From contig NZ_JAZHSH010000001.1 in NCBI RefSeq assembly GCF_040100845.1, forward strand, positions 310,001 to 374,000: 64,000 bases of DNA, read 5' to 3'. The notes beneath the pieces are model-generated. The model made no database searches. It was not told where the DNA came from and saw only the letters and a list, made by a program, of their open reading frames with translations. The translations under genes and the position numbers were made by a program. This document shows, one piece after another, positions 1-7,316 of this stretch (the stretch's first letter is position 1; the number at the start of each line of letters is the position of its first letter). Source of the DNA: Chengkuizengella sp. SCS-71B (GTDB lineage Bacteria; Bacillota; Bacilli; Paenibacillales; KCTC-33759).

Positions 1-1
1 T

Positions 2-370
2 GGAGTGAAAGGAGCAAACTTTCATGTATTACGTGAGACGGAAATGACGGCAATTTTAGTTGAATGCGAGTTTATGACAAACGAACAATCTTGTAAGCTG
101 TTAAAGTCTGATCGGTACCGACAATTATGTGCTGAGGGAATTGTTTACGGAATTGTAGAGACATATGGCCTTGAGTTAAAAGAAAAGAGTAGCTTTAGGG
201 ATGTGAGTAAACGGCACTGGAGTTACTCAGAAATTCAAGAAGTAGCTGATTTAGGGATTATGAACGGCTATACCGATGGAACATTTAAACCTTCCCAAAC
301 GCTGACTCGAGCGGAGTTGGCAGTCACTGCGTACAGAATTATTCACTATGTCAAAAACGATTTAAAATAG
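2..370 (+). CDS. N-acetylmuramoyl-L-alanine amidase, C-terminal part with SLH domain (5' end outside window)
   Basis: The frame is open to the left edge, so this is the tail of a longer gene; the GTG at position 5 is not its start. The first ~55 visible residues match the end of an Amidase_3 catalytic domain (NFHVLRET followed by ILVECEFMTN, which carries the conserved catalytic Glu region). Residues ~60-115 form one S-layer homology module (FRDV...HWSYSEIQEVADLGIMNGYTDG and the LTRAELA ending). Enzymes of this kind cut the amide bond between N-acetylmuramic acid and the stem peptide, and SLH modules bind pyruvylated secondary cell-wall polymers. Only one SLH module is seen, where three are common in surface-anchored proteins. 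Confidence 0.85.
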   Translation, partial: GVKGANFHVLRETEMTAILVECEFMTNEQSCKLLKSDRYRQLCAEGIVYGIVETYGLELKEKSSFRDVSKRHWSYSEIQEVADLGIMNGYTDGTFKPSQTLTRAELAVTAYRIIHYVKNDLK

Positions 371-732
371 AATACAACCCTTTGTGTTTTGAGGAGTGGG
401 CTTCCCATTCGGGAAATTCTGTAACCGTAATGGTGACTATGAGCCTTTTGTTGTTATCACACCCACTCTAACCTCTCTCTATCCCACGAACAAAAAAATC
501 ACTTTTAAGAATACCAGACTTAGAATGGATGGTTGCTACTTTTGATAGTTTCATTTTCTGTCTCCTTCATGTTTTTCAGATCCTATCTATCCGTTATTCA
601 CCCTTTTTATCAAAAACTAAACCCTCGTCTATACGTTTTTTCTATCTGCGCATAAGATGATTAAAGGAATAGAAATCCATAATACATGTCTCAAAATAAA
701 TAGACAATAAAAAAAGGAAAGGAAATGAAAAT
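371..732. other. Intergenic region with a possible structured element
   Basis: No gene is seen in these 362 bases. GAGTGGG (394-400) can pair with CCCACTC (462-468). Inside it lies a 5-bp hairpin, TTCCC (402-406) with GGGAA (411-415), and an imperfect GTAACC/GGTGAC pairing. No T-run follows and the arrangement matches no riboswitch class known to me. The ribosome binding site of the beta-helix gene lies at ~714-722. Confidence 0.3.
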
Positions 733-2313
733 ATGAATACACTTATCGTTCCAACTGAGTTCCCTACGATTCAAGAAGCGGTTAACTCGGCCAATCCAGG
801 TGATACCATCGAGGTTCTTGTATCAGGTGGACCCTACGCTGGCACAACTGTCTCAACGAATGACCTTTTCCTCAAAGGTATAGGTAATCCTGTTGTAGAA
901 GGTTCTAATAATGGTTTTTTTCTTAACGGCGTTTCAGGTGTCACGATTAAGGGTTTTACTATCCAAAATAGTGTTCATGGCATAAATTTATCGTCTAGTA
1001 ACAACAACACGATTGAAAAAAATACCGTTCAAAATAATAGTGTTAGTGGTATAAGTTTATTGAATAGTGCCAACAACATGATTGAAAATAATATATCTCA
1101 AGAAAATAGTGTCGATGGTATAAATTTATCGTCTAGTAACAACAATATACTTGAAAAAAATACCGTTCAAAATAATAGTGTTCAGGGTATATGGTTATCG
1201 TCTAGTAACAACAACACAATTGAGAAAAATACCTTTCAAAATAATAGTATTCATGGTATAACTTTAGCGTCTAGTAACGACAATAGGATTGAGAAAAATA
1301 CTGTTCAAAATAATAGTGTTAGTGGAGTCACTTTAGCTTCTAGTAACAACAACACGATTGAAAAAAATATCATTGAAAATAATGATCTTAATGGTATAAC
1401 TTTAATGACTAGTAACGACAACTGGATTGAAAAAAATACCGTTCAGAATAATGATCTTAATGGTATAAATTTATTGATTGGCAACAACAACACGATTGAA
1501 GAAAATACCATTCAAAATAATGGTTCTGATGGGATAGGGTTAGAACGTTCAGACAACAATACACTTGAAAGAAATACCGTTCAGAATAATGTTTTTGACG
1601 GGATAGAATTAGAACGTTCAGACAACAATAGGCTTGAAAAAAATACCGTTCAGAATAATGTTTTTGACGGAATAGAATTAGAAGGTTCAGACAACAATGC
1701 ACTTGAAAAAAATACCGTTCAGAATAATGTTTTTGACGGGATAGAATTAGAAGGTTCATTCAACAATACGCTTGAAAGAAATACCGTTCAAAATAATAGT
1801 GTTGATGGTATAGAATTATTAGGTTCATTCAACAATACGCTTGAAAAAAATACTGTTCAAAATAATGGGTTTGACGGGATAGAGGTAGAAGTCTCTCGCG
1901 ACAATACGCTTGAAAAAAATACCGTTCAAAATAATGGTTCTGACGGAATAGAGTTAGAAGTCTCCCACGACAATACGCTTGAAAAAAATACCGTTCTAAA
2001 TAATGGGTTTGACGGGATAGAGTTAGAAATTTCTCACGACAATGTACTTGAAAGAAATACCGTTCTAAATAATGGTTCTGATGGTATAGAATTAGAAGGT
2101 TCTGACAATAACACGCTTGAAAGAAACACGGTTTCAAACAATAAGGTTAACGGCATTGACGTAACATCAACTAGTGAACAAAATATCGTGATTAAAAATA
2201 CTGCCCTCGATAATGATGATATAGATCTTGTCGTTGATCCAAATACGAACACCGTTGCAAACAATGTATGTAATACAAGCGATCCCGCTGGACAGTGTGA
2301 GAGTGGCTGTTAA
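733..2313 (+). CDS. Right-handed parallel beta-helix (NosD/pectate-lyase-fold) repeat protein
   Basis: 526 residues. Residues 1-79 are the N-terminal cap typical of the fold (PTEFPTIQEAVNSANPGDTI). Residues 80-470 are 17 consecutive coils of exactly 23 residues with no insertion or deletion, each close to the pattern xxxGIxLxxSxNNxxEKNTVQNN. A degenerate 24-residue coil (471-494) and a tail ending in three cysteines (CNTSDPAGQCESGC) follow. The coils form an Asn ladder, as in other parallel beta-helices. There is no signal peptide, so it may be intracellular, spore-associated or exported by another route. Coils 9-17 (DGIELE type) are more alike than coils 1-8, which suggests recent expansion. 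The ATG at 725 is followed at once by a stop, so 733 is the start. Function unknown; the fold call is strong. Confidence 0.85.
   Translation: MNTLIVPTEFPTIQEAVNSANPGDTIEVLVSGGPYAGTTVSTNDLFLKGIGNPVVEGSNNGFFLNGVSGVTIKGFTIQNSVHGINLSSSNNNTIEKNTVQNNSVSGISLLNSANNMIENNISQENSVDGINLSSSNNNILEKNTVQNNSVQGIWLSSSNNNTIEKNTFQNNSIHGITLASSNDNRIEKNTVQNNSVSGVTLASSNNNTIEKNIIENNDLNGITLMTSNDNWIEKNTVQNNDLNGINLLIGNNNTIEENTIQNNGSDGIGLERSDNNTLERNTVQNNVFDGIELERSDNNRLEKNTVQNNVFDGIELEGSDNNALEKNTVQNNVFDGIELEGSFNNTLERNTVQNNSVDGIELLGSFNNTLEKNTVQNNGFDGIEVEVSRDNTLEKNTVQNNGSDGIELEVSHDNTLEKNTVLNNGFDGIELEISHDNVLERNTVLNNGSDGIELEGSDNNTLERNTVSNNKVNGIDVTSTSEQNIVIKNTALDNDDIDLVVDPNTNTVANNVCNTSDPAGQCESGC
970..2142 (+). repeat. 17 tandem 69-bp coding repeats
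   Basis: These encode the 23-residue coils of the beta-helix protein. Units 10-12 and 14-16 are nearly identical at DNA level, with blocks such as AAAAATACCGTTCAGAATAA recurring. Confidence 0.9.
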
Positions 2314-2354
2314 CGACTTCTCAATTGAATGATAGAGCTCATTATTAGATACTT

Positions 2355-2394
2355 AACAGCCGATTCTTAACCAAAGGGAACCGGCTGTTTTTTT
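2355..2394 (+). terminator. Rho-independent terminator after the beta-helix gene
   Basis: AACAGCCG (2355-2362) pairs with CGGCTGTT (2382-2389), followed by a T-run. It lies between the beta-helix gene and a convergent minus-strand gene, so it may work both ways. Confidence 0.85.
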
Positions 2395-2407
2395 GTCTAA
2401 ATTGTGT

Positions 2408-2929
2408 TTAAATATTTCCACTATTTTTAAGTGAGTATTGCTTGATTGGACTTGGATTAGAAAATTCATAGTAAAAAACATTGATTTTACGTAAGCGTTC
2501 CTGCTCATTTTTCTCACGAATCCACTCTTCTTTAGCGGTTCGTTTCCTACGTACAGGAGGATTGCATTTCATATAATTGACATCCATCTCTTCAGCTAAA
2601 ATCATATTATATTCGCGTTGTTGTCGTAAATGAAACTGCCAACTACTCATTATTGGGTACTCCTCACGTTGTACCTTATAAGGGTTAACATCAGATAATT
2701 CCTCATATAGAATTAAATCAGCCAATTGTTGTAGAAGATGAGGGCTTGAGGACTGAGATTTGCTAATTTCTAGATGGTTCTTCTCTATGATGGCCTCAAT
2801 ACATCGTATCCGCTCTTCTCTCAATTGAACTTCATAACATATTTGATTGAATGTAAAGCTCTTTCCTTCTTTAATACACTCTTTAAGCATGCCCACCTTC
2901 TTGTCCAATTCATCCGTAGTTGCTTTCAA
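2408..2929 (-). CDS. Hypothetical charged protein paired with a sigma-like regulator
   Basis: I do not recognise this family. The protein is rich in Lys, Arg and Glu, has no membrane segment, and probably has long helices (ELDKKVGMLKECIKEGKSF near the start; a basic stretch RRKRTAKEEWIREKNEQER near the end). I prefer the TTG at 2929: read on the minus strand it follows GGAGGG by about nine bases, and it makes the gene overlap the end of the upstream sigma-like gene by 20 bases, which suggests translational coupling. An ATG in frame at 2956 has no good binding site. Confidence 0.5.
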   Translation of the reverse strand: MKATTDELDKKVGMLKECIKEGKSFTFNQICYEVQLREERIRCIEAIIEKNHLEISKSQSSSPHLLQQLADLILYEELSDVNPYKVQREEYPIMSSWQFHLRQQREYNMILAEEMDVNYMKCNPPVRRKRTAKEEWIREKNEQERLRKINVFYYEFSNPSPIKQYSLKNSGNI

Positions 2930-3365
2930 TGATATCGCCCTCCCATCCATGTTCACATGAATTATGATCTGAACATATCTTGATCACTATCTCGCTATAT
3001 TTCCAATCCTTATATACTTGAGCGATCTTTGAAAGTGCAACTTGAAGATGAGAGCTTACTTGCTTTTGTGATATTCCAAGAATTTCACTTGCTTGTTGTT
3101 GAGGAAATTGTCTGTATCCATACACTAATATGAACGTTTGAGCTTGTCTTTTTGTTAGATTTGCTAGTTCAATCGCAGTGTTTAAATCTAGTAAAATGTC
3201 GCTTGCTTTTGTATCTCCTTTATACCGTCGATTAGAAATAATGAATCGATCTTTTAATAATTTTCTGACACCTTTAATATCATCTAGCGCATAACTGACT
3301 CTAAAATGTTTGTTATGATTCTTTTCTTCTATCTCTTTCATTGATTGTATTGTCATTTTTCTCAT
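2910..3365 (-). CDS. Sigma-70 region 4-like DNA-binding regulator
   Basis: About 151 residues. The C-terminal half has a region-4-type helix-turn-helix: LTKRQAQTFILVYGYR, then QQQASEILGISQKQVSSHL and ALSKIA. No region 2 is visible, so it is not a complete ECF sigma factor; it resembles the small positive-control and phage-type sigma-like regulators of Bacillales. The ATG at 3365 is chosen because GGGAGGG lies just upstream. A longer in-frame start at 3491 would overlap a divergent small ORF and has no binding site. It is probably co-transcribed with the overlapping downstream gene. Its target is unknown. Confidence 0.6.
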   Translation of the reverse strand: MRKMTIQSMKEIEEKNHNKHFRVSYALDDIKGVRKLLKDRFIISNRRYKGDTKASDILLDLNTAIELANLTKRQAQTFILVYGYRQFPQQQASEILGISQKQVSSHLQVALSKIAQVYKDWKYSEIVIKICSDHNSCEHGWEGDIIESNYG

Positions 3366-3476
3366 TTTCCCTCCCATGTTATTGCAATATTTTGGTATAT
3401 ATACCGAACACTGATCATTACGATATGCATTGCTATCAATAACTAAAAAAGCAGCGATGCATAAAGAGGGCTGTTT

Positions 3477-3626
3477 GTGCCGAGTATACATTTTTTAACA
3501 GAGGCAACACCAGTGGGAATGAGTCATTTAATAAAAATAGGAACATTTGTTCTTATTATAATTGCTTTATTTTATTTAGTCAACCATAAAATTGAAATAT
3601 ATGGTAAAGAATATCTTTGCTATTAA
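3477..3626 (+). CDS. Small single-pass membrane protein, 49 aa
   Basis: A GTG start follows AAAGAGGG by six bases. The product begins VPSIHFLTEATPVGMSHL and has one hydrophobic segment (IGTFVLIIIALFYLV) followed by a short polar tail. No family recognised. An internal ATG at 3519 would give a 35-residue form. Divergent from the sigma-like gene. The binding site and clean membrane segment are the only support. Confidence 0.4.
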   Translation: MPSIHFLTEATPVGMSHLIKIGTFVLIIIALFYLVNHKIEIYGKEYLCY

Positions 3627-3631
3627 ATTCA

Positions 3632-3850
3632 AATCATGAGCTATTTCTTTTTTTTACTTCATAATAATCTAAATACCAATCTACAAAATGACTGATTCCT
3701 TCTTCAATTGTAGTTTTTGGTTTGTAGTCTACATCCTTAATTAACATACCTACGTCTGCATAGTTTCAGATTTGTTGATAAGTGAAATTTTCATGAGTCC
3801 TATGAATCCAGCGCAGTCTGTAACCAATACTTGCTTTTGTTTGGTCAATG
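3632..3850 (-). pseudogene. Relic of a nucleotide-sugar epimerase (N- and C-terminal scraps only)
   Basis: Read on the minus strand, one frame gives an N-terminal Rossmann start (KQKQVLVTDCAGFIG, compare VTGAAGFIG). A second frame, after a TGA, gives the C-terminal end of the same family (NYADVGMLIKDVDYKPKT, then SHFVDWYLDYYEVKK). The ~270 residues between are gone. The tail matches the end of the UDP-glucuronate 4-epimerase at 45551-46579 (KPKTS..DGLQKF.DWYV.YY). It is an internally deleted, frameshifted pseudogene. Confidence 0.75.
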
Positions 3851-4059
3851 GAATGAAAAAAATAGAACATATATTTGTTGTTAACAGTTTGTGGATAAAT
3901 TGTGGATAAGTTTGTAGTTTTCCACAGGTTCAGCTTACCACCTTTTGTTTTTATTAAAAGAAACTAAAAAAACATCATAAATCTCTTTCTGTGTTCATAT
4001 AGTTAACTAATCAAATTGAAATAGTACAAGCTTATTGAAATTATTAGGAGGGTTTTATT

Positions 4060-4863
4060 ATGGAAATGGAATTAATGGTTCTCTTTTTTACTATAGTAGG
4101 GGTGTTTATTATTTATTCTCTAAATCATTTAAAGACTTTGGATGAGAACGATGGAAGTTACACCGTTAATGAATTCTATAAACCCTTTGATATACAAAAG
4201 GAATACGAACGAGTGAAAAATGAACAAGCTCCGATTACAGCACCAGTGGTTCGCATTAAACCTGCTTTGAGTTCAACTGCACCAAGACAGGAATGGACAA
4301 AAAAAGAATTCATCACACCTCACAAGGAAAAAGCAGCTATTAACTTCAAAAATCATAAGACTCAAATACCAGAGAAATTATCGCAGGAAGCTGCCGTTTT
4401 AGAACATTTAAATTCCTTATCGAATGAGGATTTTCAAGAAGTGATCCTTGCTTTATGTGAAAAGGTTTTAAATATAAAAAGTTCCTTTAAAGAATGCATG
4501 TCACCTCTAAAAACATCCTTCTTATTTTCTGGTGTTATGAATATCAATGGTTTAATCCCATTGCAAATGGACTATATTGCAGAGGTTAGAAAATCAGAAG
4601 CATCAACACCTGTTGAAATGAAACACATTAATCGAATTTTAACCAAATTAAATAGAGGTCAAATGGGTCTATATATTACTACATCTTATTTTACAGTTTC
4701 TGCACAAAAAGAAATAAAAAACAGTTGCTCCTCTTTAAAGCTTATATCTGGTTTAGATCTAGTAAAATGTTTAAAGGAGCATCAATTGATTGAAGGAAAC
4801 AAAATAAAATCCTCATGGCTAGATGAAATTTGCAATAAGAATAATGAAAAGTTGAGCGCATGA
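4060..4863 (+). CDS. Membrane-anchored Mrr/restriction-endonuclease-like protein
   Basis: 267 residues. Residues ~4-22 form one membrane helix (LMVLFFTIVGVFIIYSL), followed by a variable linker. Residues ~125-255 resemble the Mrr_cat PD-(D/E)xK domain: GLYITTSYFTVSAQKEI matches the TTS-F-A block and LKLISGLDLVKCL matches the C-terminal LIDG-L block. The catalytic stretch is atypical: where active members have D...QAKR, this one has MDYIAEVRKSEAS, so D-E-K assignments are uncertain. Mrr-type nucleases cut modified DNA, but an anchored divergent copy may have another role. RBS GGAGGG lies 10 bases upstream of the ATG. Confidence 0.6.
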   Translation: MEMELMVLFFTIVGVFIIYSLNHLKTLDENDGSYTVNEFYKPFDIQKEYERVKNEQAPITAPVVRIKPALSSTAPRQEWTKKEFITPHKEKAAINFKNHKTQIPEKLSQEAAVLEHLNSLSNEDFQEVILALCEKVLNIKSSFKECMSPLKTSFLFSGVMNINGLIPLQMDYIAEVRKSEASTPVEMKHINRILTKLNRGQMGLYITTSYFTVSAQKEIKNSCSSLKLISGLDLVKCLKEHQLIEGNKIKSSWLDEICNKNNEKLSA

Positions 4864-4930
4864 ATAAAAAAACCTTTAACTCCTCACTATAAGGAGTGAA
4901 AGTACTAAAAAAAGTATTGGAGGTTTTTCC

Positions 4931-5206
4931 ATGCCAAGTGAAAACACGAGTAAACAAAGGCAAAATCCAATCTCCCAAGCCCAAAACTCAGCGCAAAGAG
5001 CAGAAAATGCTGTTGAACAAGCACAGACACATCCTAACCAAACTACATTCCAACAAGCGGAGCATGCCATCAACAGAGCAGAACATGCACTCGATCAAGC
5101 TAAAGGTAGTGAAAATCAAGAGCCAGCAGATAGAATAGAGGAACGATTAAATCAACAAATTAAAAACCTGAAAGAAGTTGAAAATCAAACTCATTATGGA
5201 AGGTAA
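4931..5206 (+). CDS. Small hydrophilic Gln/Ala-rich protein, 91 aa
   Basis: It starts at an ATG seven bases after TTGGAGG, a near-ideal binding site. The product is highly polar, with repeated A-x-Q/A-E patterns (SQAQNSAQRAENAVEQAQ, then QQAEHAINRAEHALDQAK), which suggests an amphipathic helix or coiled coil. There is no Cys, Trp or membrane segment. Composition recalls small spore-associated proteins, but I do not recognise a family. It lies 67 bases after the Mrr-like gene. Confidence 0.65.
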   Translation: MPSENTSKQRQNPISQAQNSAQRAENAVEQAQTHPNQTTFQQAEHAINRAEHALDQAKGSENQEPADRIEERLNQQIKNLKEVENQTHYGR

Positions 5207-5247
5207 TTTTTAAAAAAATTATTTAAAGCTGGATAGAATGAAGACGA

Positions 5248-5285
5248 GACTAATGAGAACAGCATCTATCTCATTAGTCTTTATT
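5248..5285. terminator. Hairpin terminator
   Basis: GACTAATGAGA (5248-5258) pairs perfectly with TCTCATTAGTC (5269-5279), then a T-rich run follows on the plus strand. It lies between the 91-aa gene (plus) and a small minus-strand ORF. Confidence 0.8.
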
Positions 5286-5314
5286 TTTATCAGAAAAGAA
5301 CATAACTTGTCATA

Positions 5315-5452
5315 TTATGAAGTATTAGTTACGGTTTTTCTCTCAGCAGGTTCACCATTTGTTGAATTTCTATGCTTTGACTTTGCTGTATCGTCATCTT
5401 GGTCATTGCCTTGTTGTTTTTGTTTGGCTCTATTGTTTGTATTTCTAGACAA
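5315..5452 (-). CDS. Small hydrophilic protein, 45 aa, probably spore-associated type
   Basis: On the minus strand a TTG follows GGGAAGTGAG by five bases and opens a 45-residue frame (MSRNTNNRAKQKQQGNDQDD, then TAKSKHRNSTNG and ERKTVTNTS). It is very rich in Asn, Gln, Lys and Asp, as in minor acid-soluble spore proteins, though no signature of a named family is seen. The hairpin at 5248-5279 lies just beyond its stop. A plus-strand frame over the same bases (5238-5456) gives a less plausible Phe/Leu/Cys-rich product. Confidence 0.45.
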   Translation of the reverse strand: MSRNTNNRAKQKQQGNDQDDDTAKSKHRNSTNGEPAERKTVTNTS

Positions 5453-5657
5453 ATGAACTCACTTCCCTTATTAAAATTATACTACATGTGTATCTTTTGA
5501 TATTTGTTAAAATGTTATGCATACATGCTTATCTCTTAGTAACAAAAACAATAATTTTGTCGATTGGTGTTTCAAATTAAATAAATTCAAGCTATAATTA
5601 TAAATATTGGTTATTTCTTCCTTGATTTATGAAACGTGAAAGGAGGGGTGATGATAT

Positions 5658-7106
5658 TTGCAGCTGAAAACAAAACTATCCATTATTTTTTCTACAACTG
5701 TTATTTTGATTCTGTTGTTAAATAATACGTTTAATTATTTCTCTACTCGAGAGATTTTACGTGAAGAAAAAGAGCATGAGATGGTATTGTTGGCTAATCG
5801 GTTAGCTACTTTTCTTGAATTTTCAGAAAACGCTTTCTATATTAATGTACCGGATTATTTGCTAAAGATGAATTATGCAAACAATAAAAGTATATTAGAA
5901 ATTTCTGGATTTGCTCCGAATACAAATAAAGAAGTGCCTGTATTCGCTCAAAACAATCAATCTCAATCCATTAATGATTTTATACAATTAGAAAAGTATG
6001 ATTATCATGCAGATACAGATGTGGATTTCATTACACAAGCACTAGATACAGGTCTAACTATGAGTTATATTTCAACTTTACAAGAGCAAAAAGTAATGAA
6101 AATATTCACCCCAATAGAGATGGATAAACCGTATGTTATTGGCATTGTATTTGATTATAGTGATATACAGAAAGTTTTAAATAACCAATTGTGTTTTACC
6201 CTCTTGATTTTAATGTCAGCCATTGGAATTATTATCTTCGTTAGTTATATTTTAGCTGGATTTATCGTAGACCCCCTGCAGAAAATTCTACTAAATTTAA
6301 ATGACATTAATAACGGGAAGTATGGAGTTCAAGTAGAAGTAAATCGAAAAGATGAACTTGGTTTATTGAGTGAAAGAGTGAATCTATTATCTTTGAATTT
6401 AAAAAAGTTTCAGCAATCGGAAGAAATGTTAGTTAAATCGGAAAAGTTATCTGTTGTAGGTCAGTTAGCTGCTGGAGTGGCTCATGAAATTCGAAATCCT
6501 CTTACTTCCTTAATTGGATTTTTAAACTTAATTAAACATGGTAAGGAAATGAACAAGGAAGTTTTAGAGGTTATGACTTCAGAACTTCACAGGATCGAAT
6601 TGATTTTAAGTGAGTTGTTAGTACTGGCTAAACCGCAAGAGATAACATATAAACATAAAAACATACATAACATATTTAAGGATGTACTGACGTTAATTGA
6701 AATACAAGCCACACAAAATAATGTGAAACTGCAATTGGACATAGAAGAAAAAGTTCCATTTATTGATTGTGATGAAAACCAATTGAAACAAGTGTTCATT
6801 AATTTATTAAAAAATGCGATTGAAGCCATGCCATCTGGAGGAAATATCATTATTGTAGTTAACATGAACGAAGATAACAAAGTATTGATTAGCATTCAGG
6901 ATGATGGGTGTGGGATGAATGAGGAAGAAGTGTGTAAGTTAGGCGAACCTTTCTTTACTAATAAGGAAGAAGGAACAGGTTTAGGGTTTATGTTAAGTGA
7001 AAAGATGATACATAACCATAAAGGAACTATTCATATTCATAGTATTAAAAATGTAGGTACTAGTGTGGATATAATTTTACCTTTAACACAAGATTCGAAT
7101 ACATAA
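5658..7106 (+). CDS. Membrane sensor histidine kinase (sporulation-kinase-like)
   Basis: 482 residues from a TTG start preceded by AAAGGAGGGG. A membrane helix at ~7-23, an extracytoplasmic sensor of ~150 residues and a second helix at ~179-203 are followed by a HAMP linker (~203-255). Then come the H-box (GVAHEIRNPLTSL, phospho-acceptor His276), N-box (INLLKNAIEAM), G1 (DDGCGM) and F/G2 (PFFTNKEEGTGLGF). The SEKLSVVGQLAAGVAHEIRN stretch is typical of KinA-KinE-type kinases of Bacillales. There is no adjacent response regulator, so it is an orphan kinase, in keeping with phosphorelay kinases. The signal it senses is unknown. Confidence 0.9.
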   Translation: MQLKTKLSIIFSTTVILILLLNNTFNYFSTREILREEKEHEMVLLANRLATFLEFSENAFYINVPDYLLKMNYANNKSILEISGFAPNTNKEVPVFAQNNQSQSINDFIQLEKYDYHADTDVDFITQALDTGLTMSYISTLQEQKVMKIFTPIEMDKPYVIGIVFDYSDIQKVLNNQLCFTLLILMSAIGIIIFVSYILAGFIVDPLQKILLNLNDINNGKYGVQVEVNRKDELGLLSERVNLLSLNLKKFQQSEEMLVKSEKLSVVGQLAAGVAHEIRNPLTSLIGFLNLIKHGKEMNKEVLEVMTSELHRIELILSELLVLAKPQEITYKHKNIHNIFKDVLTLIEIQATQNNVKLQLDIEEKVPFIDCDENQLKQVFINLLKNAIEAMPSGGNIIIVVNMNEDNKVLISIQDDGCGMNEEEVCKLGEPFFTNKEEGTGLGFMLSEKMIHNHKGTIHIHSIKNVGTSVDIILPLTQDSNT

Positions 7107-7123
7107 TCGTCAAGAATCGTTCA

Positions 7124-7153
7124 TTGCTTCGTTGTAAGCATTCATGTTAAGAT
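7124..7153 (+). promoter_or_regulatory. Candidate sigma-A promoter of the thiamine operon
   Basis: TTGCTT (7124-7129), an 18-base spacer and TAAGAT (7148-7153). Initiation near 7160 would begin the transcript just before the TPP riboswitch. Confidence 0.4.
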
Positions 7154-7164
7154 ATTGAAAGATA

Positions 7165-7248
7165 CACTAGGGGAGCCGATCGGCTGAGATAGAATAATTA
7201 TTCTGGACCCTTTGTACCTGATCTGGGTTATTCCAGCGTAGGGAAGTG
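7165..7248 (+). ncRNA. TPP (THI-box) riboswitch
   Basis: It has the THI-box landmarks in order: GGGGAGCC, CTGAGA, ACCC, ACCTGATCTGGGTTATTCCA and GCGTAGGGAA. CACT (7165-7168) closes P1 with AGTG (7245-7248). Thiamine pyrophosphate binding represses the downstream tenI-thiOSGF genes, here probably through the terminator at 7285-7316. Confidence 0.95.
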
Positions 7249-7284
7249 AAGATGAGATGTCATATTTTAAACTAAAACATCAAT

Positions 7285-7316
7285 CCACTCTTTACGTACG
7301 AAGGAGTGGTTTTTTT
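7285..7316 (+). terminator. Riboswitch-controlled intrinsic terminator overlapping the tenI ribosome binding site
   Basis: CCACTC (7285-7290) pairs with GAGTGG (7304-7309); three more inner pairs give a 9-bp stem, followed by seven T. The 3' arm holds AAGGAG (7301-7306), the tenI Shine-Dalgarno sequence, so folding would both end transcription and hide the start of translation. Confidence 0.8.

Noticed and set aside
970-2142. Regular 69-bp repeats resembling a CRISPR or satellite array
   Set aside because: The period keeps one long reading frame and encodes beta-helix coils; there are no unique spacers.
1457-2264. Minus-strand frames across the beta-helix repeats
   Set aside because: They are shadows of the repeat, with improbable Tyr/His/Cys-rich products and no binding sites.
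4896-5138. 80-aa plus-strand frame
   Set aside because: It overlaps, in another frame, the 91-aa gene that has a near-ideal binding site.
5238-5456. 72-aa plus-strand frame
   Set aside because: It begins inside a terminator hairpin and has poor composition; the opposite strand gives a better small gene.
7257-7316. Earlier ATG for tenI
   Set aside because: It would translate through the riboswitch terminator; the ATG at 7317 has AAGGAG correctly placed.
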